Positions 47,117 through 61,996 are shown, counted from the stretch's first letter. The stretch is 64,000 bases of DNA from Dichomitus squalens LYAD-421 SS1 (GCF_000275845.1 NW_006766885.1:260436-324435), one strand, 5' to 3'. Numbers and translations are program-made. Notes: generated by a model not told the origin, from the sequence alone.

Positions 47117-48872
47117 TAGAGGACAAGCAAGGTCGTAAGCCGGGAAGAGACGGTTCTGCGCTCTGTTCTTCTCGAGGGAGGAGAGTCGGGCGAGATGTCC
47201 GGGGGGGAGGTGAGGCTACAGACGGACGAGAACTGGCTCGATATGCATGCAGATAGGTGATGATGAACGAGACCTGACCAGTCGACGGGGGCGGTCGCTC
47301 TCCGATGAGCTCCTGTCAGACACGAGGGAGGCTCGGACGCCCCAGGACGTCTGCGAGCGAGGGGCAAGCCTGGCTGGGAGGAAGCGATGGGCAGGCAGAC
47401 TTGTGGGAGATGGCAGCAGGAAGCAAAGCTAGCGAGCGGAGGTTGAAATATGGCGTGGCGATATAAGCGGGCACGGGGGGCGGGTGGAATGTCGTCAGCG
47501 GGGGCTGCGGGAGGGGATGGGAGGACTCACCGCTGCGACACAACCACGGAGAGGGCGAGAGGGGACGGCCGAGAGGAGGAGAAGGGAGGGAGGGAGAAGA
47601 GAGAAGGGCGGACGGGCAGAGATTAGGGCTAGTCTATGGGGAGGACCTGGCGCAGCACATGGTCTTCGCCTTCCACGGAGCCACGCGTGTCTTCTTCTAC
47701 GATTCCCTATTTCACCCATTGTTATCCCTGATTCATGCCACGGCTTATTCGCAGTGCGGTGCACGCCGTTTCAATACCATCAATCACATCTATCCATCCA
47801 CCCACCCACCATCTCTATTCCCGTCCGCGTGCTCCCAAGCCCATGTGCCTCCCCTATCTCCACCCGTCCTCCACCCTCGTTTCCTTTTCCCGCTGCTTCC
47901 CCGCCCGCACCCGCACCCGCCGCCCGACGCGCGCGACCGTCACGGGCCCGTCGACGTCCTCGCTCGCGCCCCCCGACTGCCAACAGCGCGGCCGCACTGG
48001 GCTCATCTTGCCTCCGTGCACGCGCTTCGCACTGACGTCCTCCCTGCTTCCTGTGAGAGAGCTGCGCACGGCGGTCCTCGTGCATCCTGATCACGCTCCC
48101 TCTCCTCTCTCACCTCATCCACACGACCGTTCGCTGCAGTCTCCGTTCCACCGGACTATGTAGCCTGCAATCCCTCTCACCCGGCTCTTCACTCGCGAGC
48201 TGTGCAGGTGCACGCCCTTCCCGTTACATAAACTCACCGGCACAAGTGCTCGCCCTCGTCCCTTGCTCGTTCCGACACGCTGTACGCGCTCTTGATCTGA
48301 CATCCAAGACCCAGCCTGTGCGTGCGCCCGTTCCAAGCCATATGCTTGCGGTCAATCGCCAGGCACCGCCCCGGCCCCTACGTTCCTACTGATCCAGACC
48401 CTTGTGAGCGATCTGTACATTTCCAGGAACTGAACTGTCCCCGAGTCCGGTGAAAGGGCCGGAACTGATAGACCCGTCTCTGACGGTCGGATTCGCGCAT
48501 GTCCTCAAATGCGCGGAGAAACGCCAGATTCGAACGTCTCTCGCTCGCCGCCGGCATCCCCATTCCTGGAGCACATGCTCGGAGACTAACACCGTTGCCG
48601 CACTACTTAGAATTGCGACATGCCGCTTCCCGGCTTCGATTGCTTCCAGATAGAGCGCTCCCAGTAACTAGAATCCGCGGCAGCGTGCCGTACTGCCTTT
48701 ATGACATATCCCACTTTGATTCTCGCAGTGCCTTCGTAACCAACCTAAATACTCAGAAAACGCCACGTCATTTATAAACGACAACGCCAGAACAAGTCAA
48801 GCAAGCTAAACGCGTGCTAAATCCTCCATCGCGCACGCGCTCCGGACTATCCTAACTGAGGATGCCTTCACA
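47117..48872. other. Kinase promoter and long leader region
   Basis: 1.75 kb between the kinase start and the UTP6 stop, both on the minus strand. It is CT/GA-rich near the kinase, as fungal leaders are, and includes a gtgagt donor on the minus strand near 47,525 that could open a 5'-UTR intron. Open frames on the plus strand (47484-48163) are low-complexity and not supported. Confidence 0.4.
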
Positions 48873-51800
48873 CTACGTGCCTCTTGAATCTATCGGACCC
48901 GCATCCGCACGGCCATCCTCTCCGTGTTCCTCTCCCGCGCCCCCCTCGCGGGAATCCTGCCCATCGAGAACCGCCTTCCACCTCCTCTCGACCGTCTCGC
49001 CATCGGTTTCCCCGAGCACGCTCCGCGCCCTAGAGATGACGGCTACCGCCTCCTTCCCGTCCCCTGTCCGCAGCAACCACGCGGCCCACGCGATAGTTGC
49101 CCCCACCCCGTCTCGCTGACGCCAGTACTCGTATACCGAGCGCAGCACGCGAGCGTCATCGTCGACGTGCCCAGAATAGACCTGCCCGCCATCAGCAGTA
49201 ATATCAGCCCCACTCGTCACGGCGTGGCTGACCCCACCCGACTCCTGGCTGAACACTTCGGACCACACCCGCGCGGAGGGCACGTAAGCGGTGCCGATGC
49301 GGCGCACGCGTGCAAGGCGCGCGTCGACGGGTGGACGGCAAGTGCTGCCTGCTGCTGACGTGGAGCTCGACTGCGAGCCGTAAGCTTCTCGCGAGTTGGA
49401 GACGTCCGGGTCTTGTGTGCGCCACGCCGGCTGCGCACGTGCGCTCCCGCGTTGCGCGAGCTCGCTCGCCTTCTCAGCTTTGCCGCCCCGCGAGGGCGAT
49501 CGTGCGGCTGGCGGTGCCGCGATCGCTGACGTGCTCCCGTGACGGTCGTCGTGCGTGATCTTGGGCCAATAGAGGAGCGCCAGCGCGCGGTGCGAGGCCG
49601 CTGCGTACCGTATCAGGAGCACCTCGTGGAGCGCGCTCGCCGCGGCGGGATCCTGGATAAGCTGGCTCTCGTGCAGCAAAAGCTGTGCAGACGGTATAGA
49701 GGACCGCACCAGTCGTCAAGCGGTGAGTACATCGGCTCGCTTATGTAATTCGCCGTACACACGCACCTCCAGCAGCTGCAATTCCGCATTCGCATCAGCT
49801 TCGCTGTCGTCATGTTGCGTAGATGGCGAGGTCTCGTCTGTTGCTGCTGTCGAGCGGAGCGTGGCCCGATTTTCCGGGTCGAGTCCCCAGAGCCAGACAT
49901 CTTGGATCCCATCAACTTCGACGCGCTTTCGCGCCTCCGTCCATGCTTGTTCCACGTCCTTTGGCTCGGCAAACTGCTTTTCAGCCGCAAGTCGCGCAAG
50001 CCACACGATAGACCGTGTGGGCGCCTTGCTGGTATGTTTGCGCGCCACGCGGAGTATCTTGTCGGGCGTGTTCGCCTTAGGCGGAAGCAGCGCGGATCCG
50101 AGGGACGCCTGATGTGACGACAGTAGCCGTATGTGTGCCGCGAGCAAGTCGGGTGGGACAGGGGCGGGAAGCTGCTGTATCAGGAGGTGGACGGACGTGA
50201 TCAGGTAGGCTTTCTGTGTACGAGTGACATGTGAGCATGAAGAAGGACAATCCATGTGGGACAGATAGACGAAATGAAATGGAAGTGATCAGCGGCGCAT
50301 TGGAAGGGGTCATCACGATCGAGCTCATAACGCTGTACGTGATCGAAGGCGAGGAAGAAGTGCGCAAGTACGGATGTCGCAGAGACAAAGGCGACTAGGC
50401 GAAGCCTCTCAGCCATCTCGCGCTTCGATAGAGGTTGTTCCTTGGCTTGTGAAAGATCCACGAGTGAACCAAACCCATCAGAAAGGAGGGGCGGATGTCA
50501 GGTTGCAGGGTGAAGAGCGAAGTACGCGAGATAGGGAGAAGTCTCCGGAGCGGGTGCTGGCGCGTCACCCGTGGAAGGGCAGATAGGTAGGAACTCACCA
50601 GGCTATCGTCAACCTCCTGCCCGCACCATTCTTCAACAAACTCGGAATACACTTTTGCGACACCTGGATCGCTTGAGTTGGCGGCAGTTCTCACGGCAGC
50701 TATTAACTGCTCGTTCGCACTCTTCAGTGCGTCCACGAGAGGCTCTCCCACCATGTCGGGCGTGAGATTCCGCGTCGCGGAAAGCTTGATTGCGGCTGGG
50801 AGCGAGGGAAGAGTCTCACGAAGGTGGTCATGTAGGTGGTCGAGGAGAGATTCGCGGAGCGTGGGCGGGGAAGGGTAGGTGGAGATGAGTTCATGAAGTG
50901 AAGCGAACAAGTCGATCCTCGGTATCGCTATGGGAGAATCAGTATTCCTCACAGCACAGAAGTGTTAACCCAGAGCTTCACGGAACAATGACCGCACCTT
51001 TCACCGCACTTGAGATCACGGACTTGACGATGGCACCCTCCATAATGTGTCTCCGTGCGACCTCGTCTTCCGGCAAGTCTTGTTCAGCATCCACGTCCAT
51101 GCCATCGGCCTCTCCTTCCTCGTCTCCGATCCCACTCCAGATATCGTCCGTCCCGCTTTCCCTCTCTTTGCCCTTGCCTTTTCCCGAACCGGCGTCCTCG
51201 CCTTTACGCTGCATATCGATTCCCAACACGCTCCACCTTCTTCTCAAGCTTTCCACGAACCCCAGTTCCATCCGCACATACTCTCTCCACATCTCGACGC
51301 TGTCGGAGTTCAGACGCAGGCCACGCTGCAGCAACGCACGAGCAGCCGTGGGTGAAAGATGCTCGAGTTCATGGGAGGCTGCGAGCACATACAGCGCAGG
51401 TACGTTAGGGTGCAGTTGGAGGGCCCTGAATGCAATTTAGAACATCGAGGGTGGGGGAGCGTGGGGAGCACCGACGCTCTGAAACTCACCGTGCGGTGAT
51501 TCGCCCGACTAATGCACGCGCCCCTTCCTTCTTCGCGACTAGGATGTACTGGATCCAAAGGCCGACATCCCCCTTGAACTTCTTGAGGGCGCGTTCGAAA
51601 ATCTGGAATTGTCGTCGGACGAGGGCATAGTCGGACACCGACGGAGGTCCCTTCGCTATTTCTGCGCGATCCCACCAGAGCGTTGGAACGATGACGGGCG
51701 CGAAACCACACGAGGACACGTACTTAGACGTTCCGCACGCTTTCTCCGTAGCGCCTCTAGGCTCATTTCGTAAGTTGCGTAACGGAGGAAGTCGCTTTTC

Positions 51801-52072
51801 TTCGGTATGCGTCGCACAAGTGCAGTTTCGAACGCGGTCCGCTTTTGCATGATGTGCTTCACCTCTTTCTACGCGCATGGCACTAGCGGTCAATTACGAC
51901 ATAGTTCTAGTGCGAACGAGTACATGAACGGAGAGGACACACTTGTGAGAACAGACCCTTCTGGACGAGGTCCTTCAGCTCAGTGAGCATCTGACACCAT
52001 CGTTAGCATTCCATGCAATCCATGGGTCCAAGCACCACAAACCTGCTCCTGCTGGAATTGTACTCGTTCCAT
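48873..52072 (-). CDS. UTP6: U3 snoRNP / SSU processome protein Utp6
   Basis: Nucleolar HAT-repeat protein needed for 18S rRNA maturation. It starts MERVQFQQEQ (52072), MLTELKDLVQKGLFSQ, then the family signature KRTAFETALVRRIPKKSDFL and RYATYEMSLEALRRKRAERL. HAT repeats follow: YALVRRQFQIFERALKKFKG, VGLWIQYILVAKKEGARALV, LHPNVPALYVLAASHELEHL, ARALLQRGLRLNSDSVEMWR and EYVRMELGFVESLRRR. After an acidic insert come IPRIDLFASLHELISTYPSP and VYSEFVEEWCG. The C-terminal part contains RSIVWLARLAAEKQFAEPKD and VLRSVYEYWRQRDG, and ends DSRGT at 48873. Many short introns; the exon structure between about 50,100 and 50,600 is not certain. The 5' end is divergent from the next gene, with only about 410 bases between the two ATGs. 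Confidence 0.88.
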
Positions 52073-52482
52073 CTTGACCAACCGAATGCCTCAGCGATCT
52101 CGAGGTAAAGAAAAGAGTGGTGAAGCAGAGGGTGTGATGGGCGCTCCGGAAATTCTTGTTTCGGGCCACGTGCGACGCCTTCTTTTGGACTGCTGCTCTT
52201 CGGGAGCCGGAGCTGGCGGAGCCAGAATGCGGCTGTCTGGGCTAGCCGCTCTCACCTCTGGTGAGCTCTCCTTGGGACTCAGTGTGCTGTCACAGTGATA
52301 GCATCTGGGAGTCATTTTCGACACAAGGCTGATTGACCTTTGCAGAAAGCGAGGCGCAAAGGGGCGCATATGGTATCACACTCGGAGCTGTCGGTGCGAA
52401 GATTGGAGTTCCGGTAGGTCCGATCGAGGCGCCGCACTCGTAGCGTAATACGGTGTCTCTCCCTCCACAACCACCACCAGCA

Positions 52483-54014
52483 ATGCCCACGAAAGCCCAT
52501 AGACCCAGCGGCCTCGTCCGCACGCACTCGCGGACGTCTTCTGGAGGCTCTTCCAAGCCCGGTCTCAATTTACAGATTACCCAGAAGGACCCGCCACCTC
52601 AGAAAGTGCCTGATAAAGCGAAGAAGTCCTCCCACTTCCATCACGAGGTGCGTCCAGGTTATCGCGCGATGATTCACTTCAAACGGTCGTTTAATTCATA
52701 TGTATGCATTCCATGTGGTACACATAGTCCGCCGCACGCGTCGCGAGTGCCCAATTTCTGCGTTCAAACAGTGGGATCCGCGTACATTCAAGAGAGAACC
52801 TCCAGCCCGCGGCGTTACGTCGGGCGCCCACCCCCAACGGAGTCACGAAGCAGAACGGGACACGACAGAAGGCAGACTTTTCCATCTCAAGCCCGGACGA
52901 GGGTGAAGATGATGACGAATGGGTGTCGAGTGAAAGCGGCGCCGCGACCCCCAACAACGAGTCGGACGTGGAGACTACGCCGATCGAGCAATCCAGCAAG
53001 CACCGCGCTGCCGCTCAGCCCGCGCCTCAGCCAGTCCAGCAGACTCAGGCGAACGCCACGGCCGGTCACGATGTCGCTACTCCGAAGGCCGCTCCTCCTT
53101 CTTTGCCTCGTGTTGATACCGCGCGGCCGTCTCTTCTCTCTCTTGCACCGAATGCGCGCGATTTCGCCCCTTCCCAGCAGCAGATGCCGCAGGCTGATAT
53201 CTCATCGAGACCGCCACAGAGGCAGCTACTATCGCATACCCCGAAGGATCAGCAGCGGCCGCAGTTGGATATCCAGATCTCAAGTGCCACCCCTCCTGTG
53301 GGCAAAGCCCGGTCAGAGACACATTCGCCCCCACGTCGTTCTCCAGACATCGAGAGCTCTAACAAACGCCAGTCCATGACCCGCCCTCCCTCCACTCACT
53401 CCATTACCTCGACGCACGCGCTAAGACCACATCCACTCATCCGCGGGCATTCTTATGGGCAAGGCGCGCTCGCGTCAAAACCTGCGCCTTTGGCCCCTCT
53501 AGCCACAGTAATACCGGACGCTGCTTCTGGGCAGATGTCAACAGCATCCTCTTCTCCTACTAGTCTCCGCGCCGGCTCCCCTATCAGCATCCGAACAGCG
53601 AGTGCATCTACAAACCTATCCTCTCCCTCCTCTTCGTCCCCCGCTCACAAGCAGCTCCGACGCACCTCGACATCTTCAGTTGCATCTAGTGCAACCATGC
53701 CCGTGCAATCCTCCCTCACCGAGAAGCGTTCGAGCCGATCTAATCACGATCGACAGCGGACGCTCTCTACCATGTCTTCTAGCTCTTCTATCGTGGCACT
53801 CACGAGTTTCACGCTTCGATCGACGCCGTCTCCGCCACGTACCCCCATCACAATCACCACTCACTTCCCGCCGCAGGAGCAGAACGCCGCACTCGAGACG
53901 ATTCACCCGCTATTACCGCCACCATACCTCAGCGCACATCTCACTGTACTAGCATATCGCAACCCGATCGCGGAGTCATATGATCGGGTCATACGCGCAA
54001 AACAGGGCAGGTGA
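52483..54014 (+). CDS. Ser/Pro-rich low-complexity protein with acidic DEWVSSESG motif
   Basis: Two exons: about 52483-52647 (MPTKAHRPSGLVRTHSRTSS; SSHFHHE) and 52730-54014, joined in frame. The second exon starts SAARVASAQFLRSNSGIRVH, then NGTRQKADFSISSPDEGEDD and DEWVSSESGAATPNNESDVE. A long Ser/Thr/Pro-rich, probably disordered stretch follows. It ends with a more ordered segment (EQNAALETIHPLLPPPYLSA; HLTVLAYRNPIAESYDRVIR). The short acidic motif before a disordered tail is reminiscent of fungal nutrient-signalling regulators of the Mks1 type (DUF1752 group), but this is a resemblance only. Probably nuclear or cytoplasmic; no signal or membrane segment. An in-frame Met at 52453 is an alternative start. 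Confidence 0.65.
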
Positions 54015-55925
54015 TCGCGTACGTCTTATCGCGGAGAGGGGATGCCATGGTGAGAGTTGTACTTGGTGAGTTAGAATTGTGCCTACCGAGATCTCGGCTG
54101 GATTTTGACCTCATGGACATGACTGAAGATGGACAATTGTGAAATAGTTACTCTTGGGAACCACCGCGCGATCGTCAGCTTTGCTTATTATCATCCGCTA
54201 CTGTAATTTGGCTTCACGCTTTGCTGTCAACAATCATCGGAATATGCCAACGAGGATATGCCCAACGCAATAAGCACAAGTCCTTATCAGAGTGCTAGTC
54301 AGATGGTTCAAGAGGAGCATTGTTAGCATCCGCTACTCGCTCACCATGGCGACATTGACCGCAACTCTAGCAACGCATGTTCAACGCTGTCTCTCAATGT
54401 CCTTGATAAAGCGAGGCGTAGTCTTTGGGTCGTTTTGCACTGCGGGATAGCTGACTACGCCGCTTGCCCAGTTACGCTCATGGGGTGCGCACGCAGACTG
54501 AGATTGCCGAATGTCGGTACGCGCTCCGAGAATTTGACGTCAGGTTCACAAGCCACCCTTCGAGCGACGAGCCCCATGGTACGACAGCGTTCCTTTACCG
54601 CTCGACATCACGACCACTAGTGTAGCAGTTCGAGACTTGAAAGCCGCCGACGTGATGTCGCTCGACACGCTGCCCGGCAGTTCGGACTTTCCTCGACACA
54701 CGACGTGCTTCTTTATTCAACGCCTCGCACCGACCTCCGCGTGGTCAGCAGATCACAGACCGGTTCTGAGCCCTTGCTAGCCTCAGTCTTCCCTGATATC
54801 ATAGCAGAACAGAGAAGACGATGCCTTCCCGCATCGTATGGGCCCGCCCTTCTTCGGATTCGGAAGCGGATGATGCTTCAACGCGCTTATGGCGGACCCC
54901 ACGAATTACAGCGAAGATGACATTTTGTGCGTTGTTCGGGATATGGAACGCGTCGGTTTACCTTACAGAGTTCTGGAGCACCTCTAGACCGGCTTCGCGC
55001 GACGTCTGGCCGCTATCGCATCCGTTCTGCCCTCTGGGGTCAGCTCCTCGTGGCCAAAATCGACGGGGGCACCCATGCGGCTGCGGTCAAAGTTCGCGAG
55101 TACCTCCGCTGTCCCAGTTGTCTTCGATGACATTCGCCCATTCAAGGTGCTCAGTTGCCTTACTTCATACGTGCTTCAAAACGAATAGCGACGTGTGCAT
55201 GGGGCGCATATATAGTTTCATTAGAATGTTCGGCATTTGGCTGACATGCATCCTGTAGATTCGCCGGTGACCACGCGGTACAACCTCCACAGTGGCCTCA
55301 TCGTCGCCTGTTGGGGTTGACCCCCCGACGCCGCACCGGCCATCGACGCGAAGCTCATGTGGTCTGTTGAGATAACGCCAGAGTGTTTGATTCTTCGAAC
55401 GTGCGTTTGTGGCGTTCTCGCCGACTGGCAACATACTGACTGCATCCTTCCGATCGGGATAGCACGACGACCATTCCCTGAGTCATGCGTTTATAAAAGG
55501 TCATATAGGGCAATCTTCCTGACCTAAATAAGCGATACTCAGATTGCGTAGAGCGGCACGCAATGAGCGTCACGGTGAGTGAATATCGCAATTGTGTCTT
55601 GTCCCAAAACAGCTGATGCAGGTCGGAGGCGGTCGTTGTTTTCACAGATGACAGCCCTGTGTTCTGAAATTCGTTGCATGTTCAAGGCCGTCACGGTGCC
55701 AGCATTGACCGGTAGCTTAGCCTCGTGCTGATTTGTCCTTTCCACTGCGAGTCTCTCCTGAGTGGGATGTGGGGGTGTGGTATATGAGAGGTCCAGGTGA
55801 ATGGATGCGGGGTCATTCACACGTGATGACTCTCCGAAACGCAGCAGAATTGTTGACCTCTCTTTTCCAACAGAGTCCTTCCCTGCAGCTCCCATCCGTT
55901 TTCATCCACTCTTTAAGGACTCAGG
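54015..55925. other. Gene-poor stretch with possible coding relics
   Basis: 1.9 kb without a supported gene. A piece near 54,890-54,985 on the plus strand reads ADPTNYSEDDILCVVRDMER then VGLPYRVLEHL and a stop, which looks like an exon or relic. Frames downstream (to 55,190) are continuous but not joined by clear splice sites. No transposase motif was recognised. Confidence 0.35.
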
Positions 55926-56356
55926 ATGACAAGCCAGGTGAATGACGATCGTCTCTCGCTGATCCCTGAACCAAGTCTTATCGCTTCAAAGCGTGCCAAC
56001 TACGAATATGATTACCATGCAAGCGGGACCAAAGGTTACATAAGGTATGTTCATCCCAACCTTATCGAATCGATGGAAAAATGAGGAAGTCGTTGTCGTT
56101 CTATGCTCCAATGATCATCAGTGCAGAGGTGGTTCTACCCGTCCAAGTGGGCACCGTGCACGTCCTCGTACCCAATGTTCACACTCGGACCCGCTGCATT
56201 CCGCTGGTGTTTCATGATTCCTATCAAGAGATCGCGACCCGCCGACCCAGGAGAGATTCAGTCTTGCTCACGCCCGCTTCTGCAGCAGGTCAGTCGTGTT
56301 TTGTGATGCAAACACCGTGGCGATGTGGGCGTTCACCTTGCGATATGACCGTCTGA
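55926..56356 (+). CDS. Unrecognised small protein
   Basis: Not recognised. Exon 1 (from ATG at 55926) reads MTSQVNDDRLSLIPEPSLIA, then SKRANYEYDYHASGTKGYI, and ends at a gtatgt donor near 56,045. A short intron of about 41 bases with acceptor near 56,085 would continue in phase as RKSLSFYAPMIISAEVVLPV, then GTVHVLVPNVHTRTRCIPLV and RPRRDSVLLTPASAAGQ to a stop at 56356. The alternating hydrophobic pattern in the second exon suggests beta strands. The intron is on the short side, so the join is tentative. No signal peptide seen. Confidence 0.35.
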
Positions 56357-56946
56357 TAGGCAGGGATCACAATGGCTCCCAAATACCTCTTAACCTGAAT
56401 CGCCCCATTTTTTAGGCCTAGACACGGACGAGACTCGCAAGTCATTGCTAAAGTGACCCGAACGGCGACGACCTGATATTGTCTCCGCGAGTAAAGTGTA
56501 CCTTGACAAGTAAGTCCCGCCGTCCTCCTCCAGACTAGGTTTCTCGATTGCGCTCTGCGAAGTCGCGTCCTTCAGATACGCTGCAATCGAGCTTCGGCTA
56601 TACATACGCAAGGCGTTTACCTAGCAATTCTTAAGTACATGCGATATATTAGACTTCTCACAATTGATGGCACACATCATCGAGATACAAGTCCAGTACT
56701 AATTATCATCAGCTCTGGCTCTTGCTCTGTGAGGCTTACCCGAGGTATGATTGCAGGCAGTGTGTGCAATATTGATTCTCGGAGATCGAAATAGATCCAA
56801 GTTGAAACCTCACGGTCCTGCCCGAACTGCGAAACTTCGCTTCCGGAAGGCCTTGCGTGAATTACTACCTACACGTACAAATCAGTTGTTTTGGGATCCG
56901 AACTCATCAACCGTGGTCATAGTCCGTTAGCTCCTCCCCGGCGCAT
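56357..56946. other. Intergenic, no gene seen
   Basis: 3' flank of UGP1. Nothing recognisable. Confidence 0.5.
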
Positions 56947-59201
<2,255 letters not shown>

Positions 59202-59371
59202 TGGTCTGGATGGGATGCGGGGGATGAGGGCGGGATCAAGCATAAAAAAAGAGTGGTGGATACGTACGGCTTGTTGATGTGGATGGGTTTTGTTGTGTTC
59301 GTCGAGATGAGGAGCGGGAGGTGGGGGGCGGAGAAGGAGCGGACTGGGGGAGCTCGTGGACGGTGATGACG

Positions 59372-59379
59372 TTTATATA
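59372..59379 (-). promoter_or_regulatory. TATA box of UGP1
   Basis: On the minus strand the sequence is tatataaa, about 170 bases upstream of the UGP1 ATG and followed by a CT-rich leader and a 5'-UTR intron. It lies only about 12 bases from the ATG of the divergent gene at 59391, so the two transcription units share or overlap their promoters. Confidence 0.6.
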
Positions 59380-59390
59380 CGTCGAGGGTG

Positions 59391-59866
59391 ATGTCCGAAA
59401 CGGGCGAGAGAGCGAATATCGATTTGGAGTGGATGATTGGGCTGGAAGGGACGCTTCGCGAGTCCCAGTCCCTGCTCGGAGATCCGTCTCTGCTCGGCGA
59501 GCTCTCTTCCCGGATAGGCTCGCAGATCGATCGTCGCTGCTGTCCCGGCCCCATCGCCGACGCTGTCGTCCCCGTCGTCACTGCGCTCGCCCCCCCGCCC
59601 GGCCTCCCGCCGGGCTGCACGCCCTGGCCCCCCAGCGACAGCCGGCCAATCGCCGACGAGCTGCTCTCTGCCTCCGCCAGCGGCCACACCACCCGTCCTC
59701 GCTCCTCTCCGACGCCCGACCAACGTGCGTACATCCTCTCGCCGTCGTTACACCGCGCTCAGCCCTTTCCGCGTCCGTCTTTGATTCGATGCGCAACAAG
59801 GAATATGCACTCCGCGATCTCGTCTATGGCCTCCGAGATCCTTCCGACGAGCAGCAGCAGAGATAA
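59391..59866 (+). CDS. Small conserved-looking protein of unknown function
   Basis: Two exons. Exon 1 (59391 to about 59724) reads MSETGERANIDLEWMIGLEG, TLRESQSLLGDPSLLGELSS and a Pro-rich middle (ALAPPPGLPPGCTPWPPSDS). The intron opens gtgcgt and closes at cgctcag; the last exon, PLSASVFDSMRNKEYALRDL then VYGLRDPSDEQQQR, ends at 59866. The joined protein is about 135 aa, without signal peptide or membrane helix. The charged C-terminal helix looks like the functional core. Its start lies inside the promoter region of the divergent UGP1 gene. Read-through of the intron would give an alternative tail in another frame, less likely. Confidence 0.5.
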
Positions 59867-61256
59867 AGCAGCGTAGGAACCAAGCGAGCCGGCCTGTATG
59901 GCCGCCCACCTTATGTACTCATCGTCCTCAGCCCTGTTCGCCCACGCCAGTTTCCGTGGCGGTCGAATATATCGGGTCCCTCTCTAACAACATCGACGCA
60001 AGAGATCCGAACTCTAGACCGCTGATGCATCTCCGGCCTCTTTGCGTTCCTCAGCGGTGATGCCGCTCTTTCGGGCTTCCCTCCCCTTATCTACCGATGT
60101 CTCTCGTCCCTGTTTCCCCCCCCCCTCGCTCGCAGCGTCCTGCGCCGCCCCATCTCCTCCACTTCCATCCTGCGAGGTCTGCCTCCAGTGCCCGAAGCAA
60201 AAGCCGCCTCGCCATCGCGTCGGCGACATCAATCAGGTTTCACCCATCGCCAAGGGCCATCCGCCGCGTCGCGCGTGCTTCTCACTCCACTCGTCGCTAT
60301 TCCGGTGGACGCGCGTTGCACGCGTGCATTGGCAAAGCCGTGCACGTTGTGCGAGGTGTGTGACCGAGCCGCTTGCCGCGGCCGCTCAACTCCCCGTGCT
60401 TCGTGCTCTCTTGTCGCCCAGGATTGGCTCCCGATCTGCCTTCCCAGCGGCTGCGCTCCCTCCGTTATGCCAGTTCTTGCCAGGCCGGTGTAGTTCGCTA
60501 CCTAGAGGAGAACCGTACTCTTCCATCTTCCTCTCCTGGTTCCTGTCCCTCACGTCAGGCTGGACGTCTATCCGCCGTTTGCGCGGGACGCCATGTCTCG
60601 TTGAGCGACGCACTGTGGACCTGGCTGCTCGGTGGCTGTCGGTCTATCACCGGTCCCGTGCGTCCCTGATGGATGCATGCTGCGTATCGCACCTTCTTGC
60701 AATCTTGTTCACGCCATCTTCGAGCGTTCCATACTGGCAGCCTGGCCTCCTGGACTACGCCTTCTTGGGTTCCTGCTGAGAGGAAGTTGCTGGTTCTGGT
60801 ATCTGTTCAGGCTCCCTAGCTCGAGCCCTGTGAGCCTGCATCATATCCTGACGTGACTATCGGGCGCACTGGTGCTCGTATGGGTCTGCTTGTCGTCTAT
60901 TCCTGCGTCTAGATGAATGATTCTGCCACCGAACAGGTACGACATGCAGACGCATCAGGCCGACCTCCTACTGCCTCCGACGAAGACGGTGGTGGGTGAG
61001 ACCTCAAGCTAAGGGGCAATGACCGTCTTCTGTGTCAACTCTCGACGTGGCCGGCACACCTGCCCTATGGATGACGCGCAGGGATTGACGTACTTCGTGT
61101 GGATGACTGTTGTCCCCGGAGGCATCTTATTCATTGACTGGCGTCTGGACTCTGGACCGTTTCATCTCAATGGATGGACACAACTATGCGCTGACGCTGT
61201 CATCCGACTGACGTTCCTGTTCGCGCGTCATCGAATATCAGCGAGCTCGTTCGACG
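59867..61256. other. Intergenic or unresolved 5' part of the next gene
   Basis: A 245-codon plus frame at 60042-60779 is open but Cys/Arg/Ser-rich and not protein-like; the sequence is CT-rich like a leader. From about 60,913, ATG AAT GAT (MNDSATEQ) followed by possible short introns could be the 5' end of the gene whose clear exons begin at 61257. Confidence 0.35.
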
Positions 61257-61911
61257 GTGATAGGACAGAAGCCGTTGTGCTTCGTGTGCGCGGAGCACAT
61301 GTGGAGAGCTGCGTGGATGGGAATATTCGTAGCCCTTCAATTCGATCCTTCAAATTCCGTCAGCTGCGCGGTTACCGCAAATCACCGGTCCTATGGGGGT
61401 GTAGAGCATGTAGATATAACACCTATTGCACAGTTGCTCGCTGGTGTGACGACTTACTTGCTAGCTGACCCGTAAGGAATATGCATGGAGTACAATTGTA
61501 TCTCTAGGCTGCTTGCCGAGCGTGCAGTACTCTTATTGGTCCTTGAATCCAACGGAATTGTTCTTGCTATTGACTTCCCTAATCTACCTCCCAAGAGTTT
61601 GGCTAGAGACATATGCTCATGTGTACATGGTATCCACCACTTCAAGTTGACTACTTCGGCCCAGAACGTTGCCCTCGACTCCATCGAGATGCGTGGACGC
61701 TGCATTGAGGGCCACCCTTTCTCACTTGAGGATGTTTTTGAAGAGCGTTGTGCAGCGTAAGTAAGTGCACAATCAACTACATATGTACACCAGCCCATTG
61801 AACCATCTGCACGGCGTCCCGGCGTTCTCGATGACGGTTCGTTTCCTAAGCGCCCTGAAGGAGGAACTCAAGCTGGTACCACAACCGCCCACAGCCCAGG
61901 CTGACACTTGA
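61257..61911 (+). CDS. Unrecognised protein, 3' exons
   Basis: Not recognised. The exons connect in frame: FVALQFDPSNSVSCAVTANH, then GVEHVDITPIAQLLAGVTTY and LLADP to a gtaagg donor. A short intron (about 36 bases) follows, then LLAERAVLLLVLESNGIVLA, IDFPNLPPKSLARDICSC and EMRGRCIEGHPFSLEDVFEE to a gtaagt donor. The last exon is PLNHLHGVPAFSMTVRFLSA, then LKEELKLVPQPPTAQADT with TGA at 61909-61911. Frame continuity through two splice sites argues for a real gene. The 5' end is open; a candidate start is MNDSATEQ near 60,913. It lies 86 bases upstream of the Ten1-like gene in the same direction. Confidence 0.5.
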
Positions 61912-61996
61912 CACTCTGTGGCACCAGTGCTTGATATCTGCTTCAGCCGGTCTGGTTTTTTCATTCGGAGGTTTTTTCCCGGGACGGGTCTGACCA

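Noticed and set aside
48873..49119. Plus-strand open frames opposite the UTP6 C-terminus
   Set aside because: Antisense shadow of UTP6 coding sequence.
52453..53379. Plus-strand frame of 308 codons that reads through the first intron of the Ser/Pro-rich gene
   Set aside because: After the intron it leaves the frame that gives the acidic DEWVSSESG motif and the 363-codon continuation; the spliced model explains both pieces better.
60014..60232. Minus-strand frame ending ARKSGITAEERKEAGDASAV
   Set aside because: Looks helical, but no upstream exon or promoter was found and it mirrors a CT-rich leader; support too weak to annotate.
60042..60779. Plus-strand frame of 245 codons
   Set aside because: Cys/Arg/Ser-rich, CT-rich DNA typical of fungal leaders, no recognisable motif.
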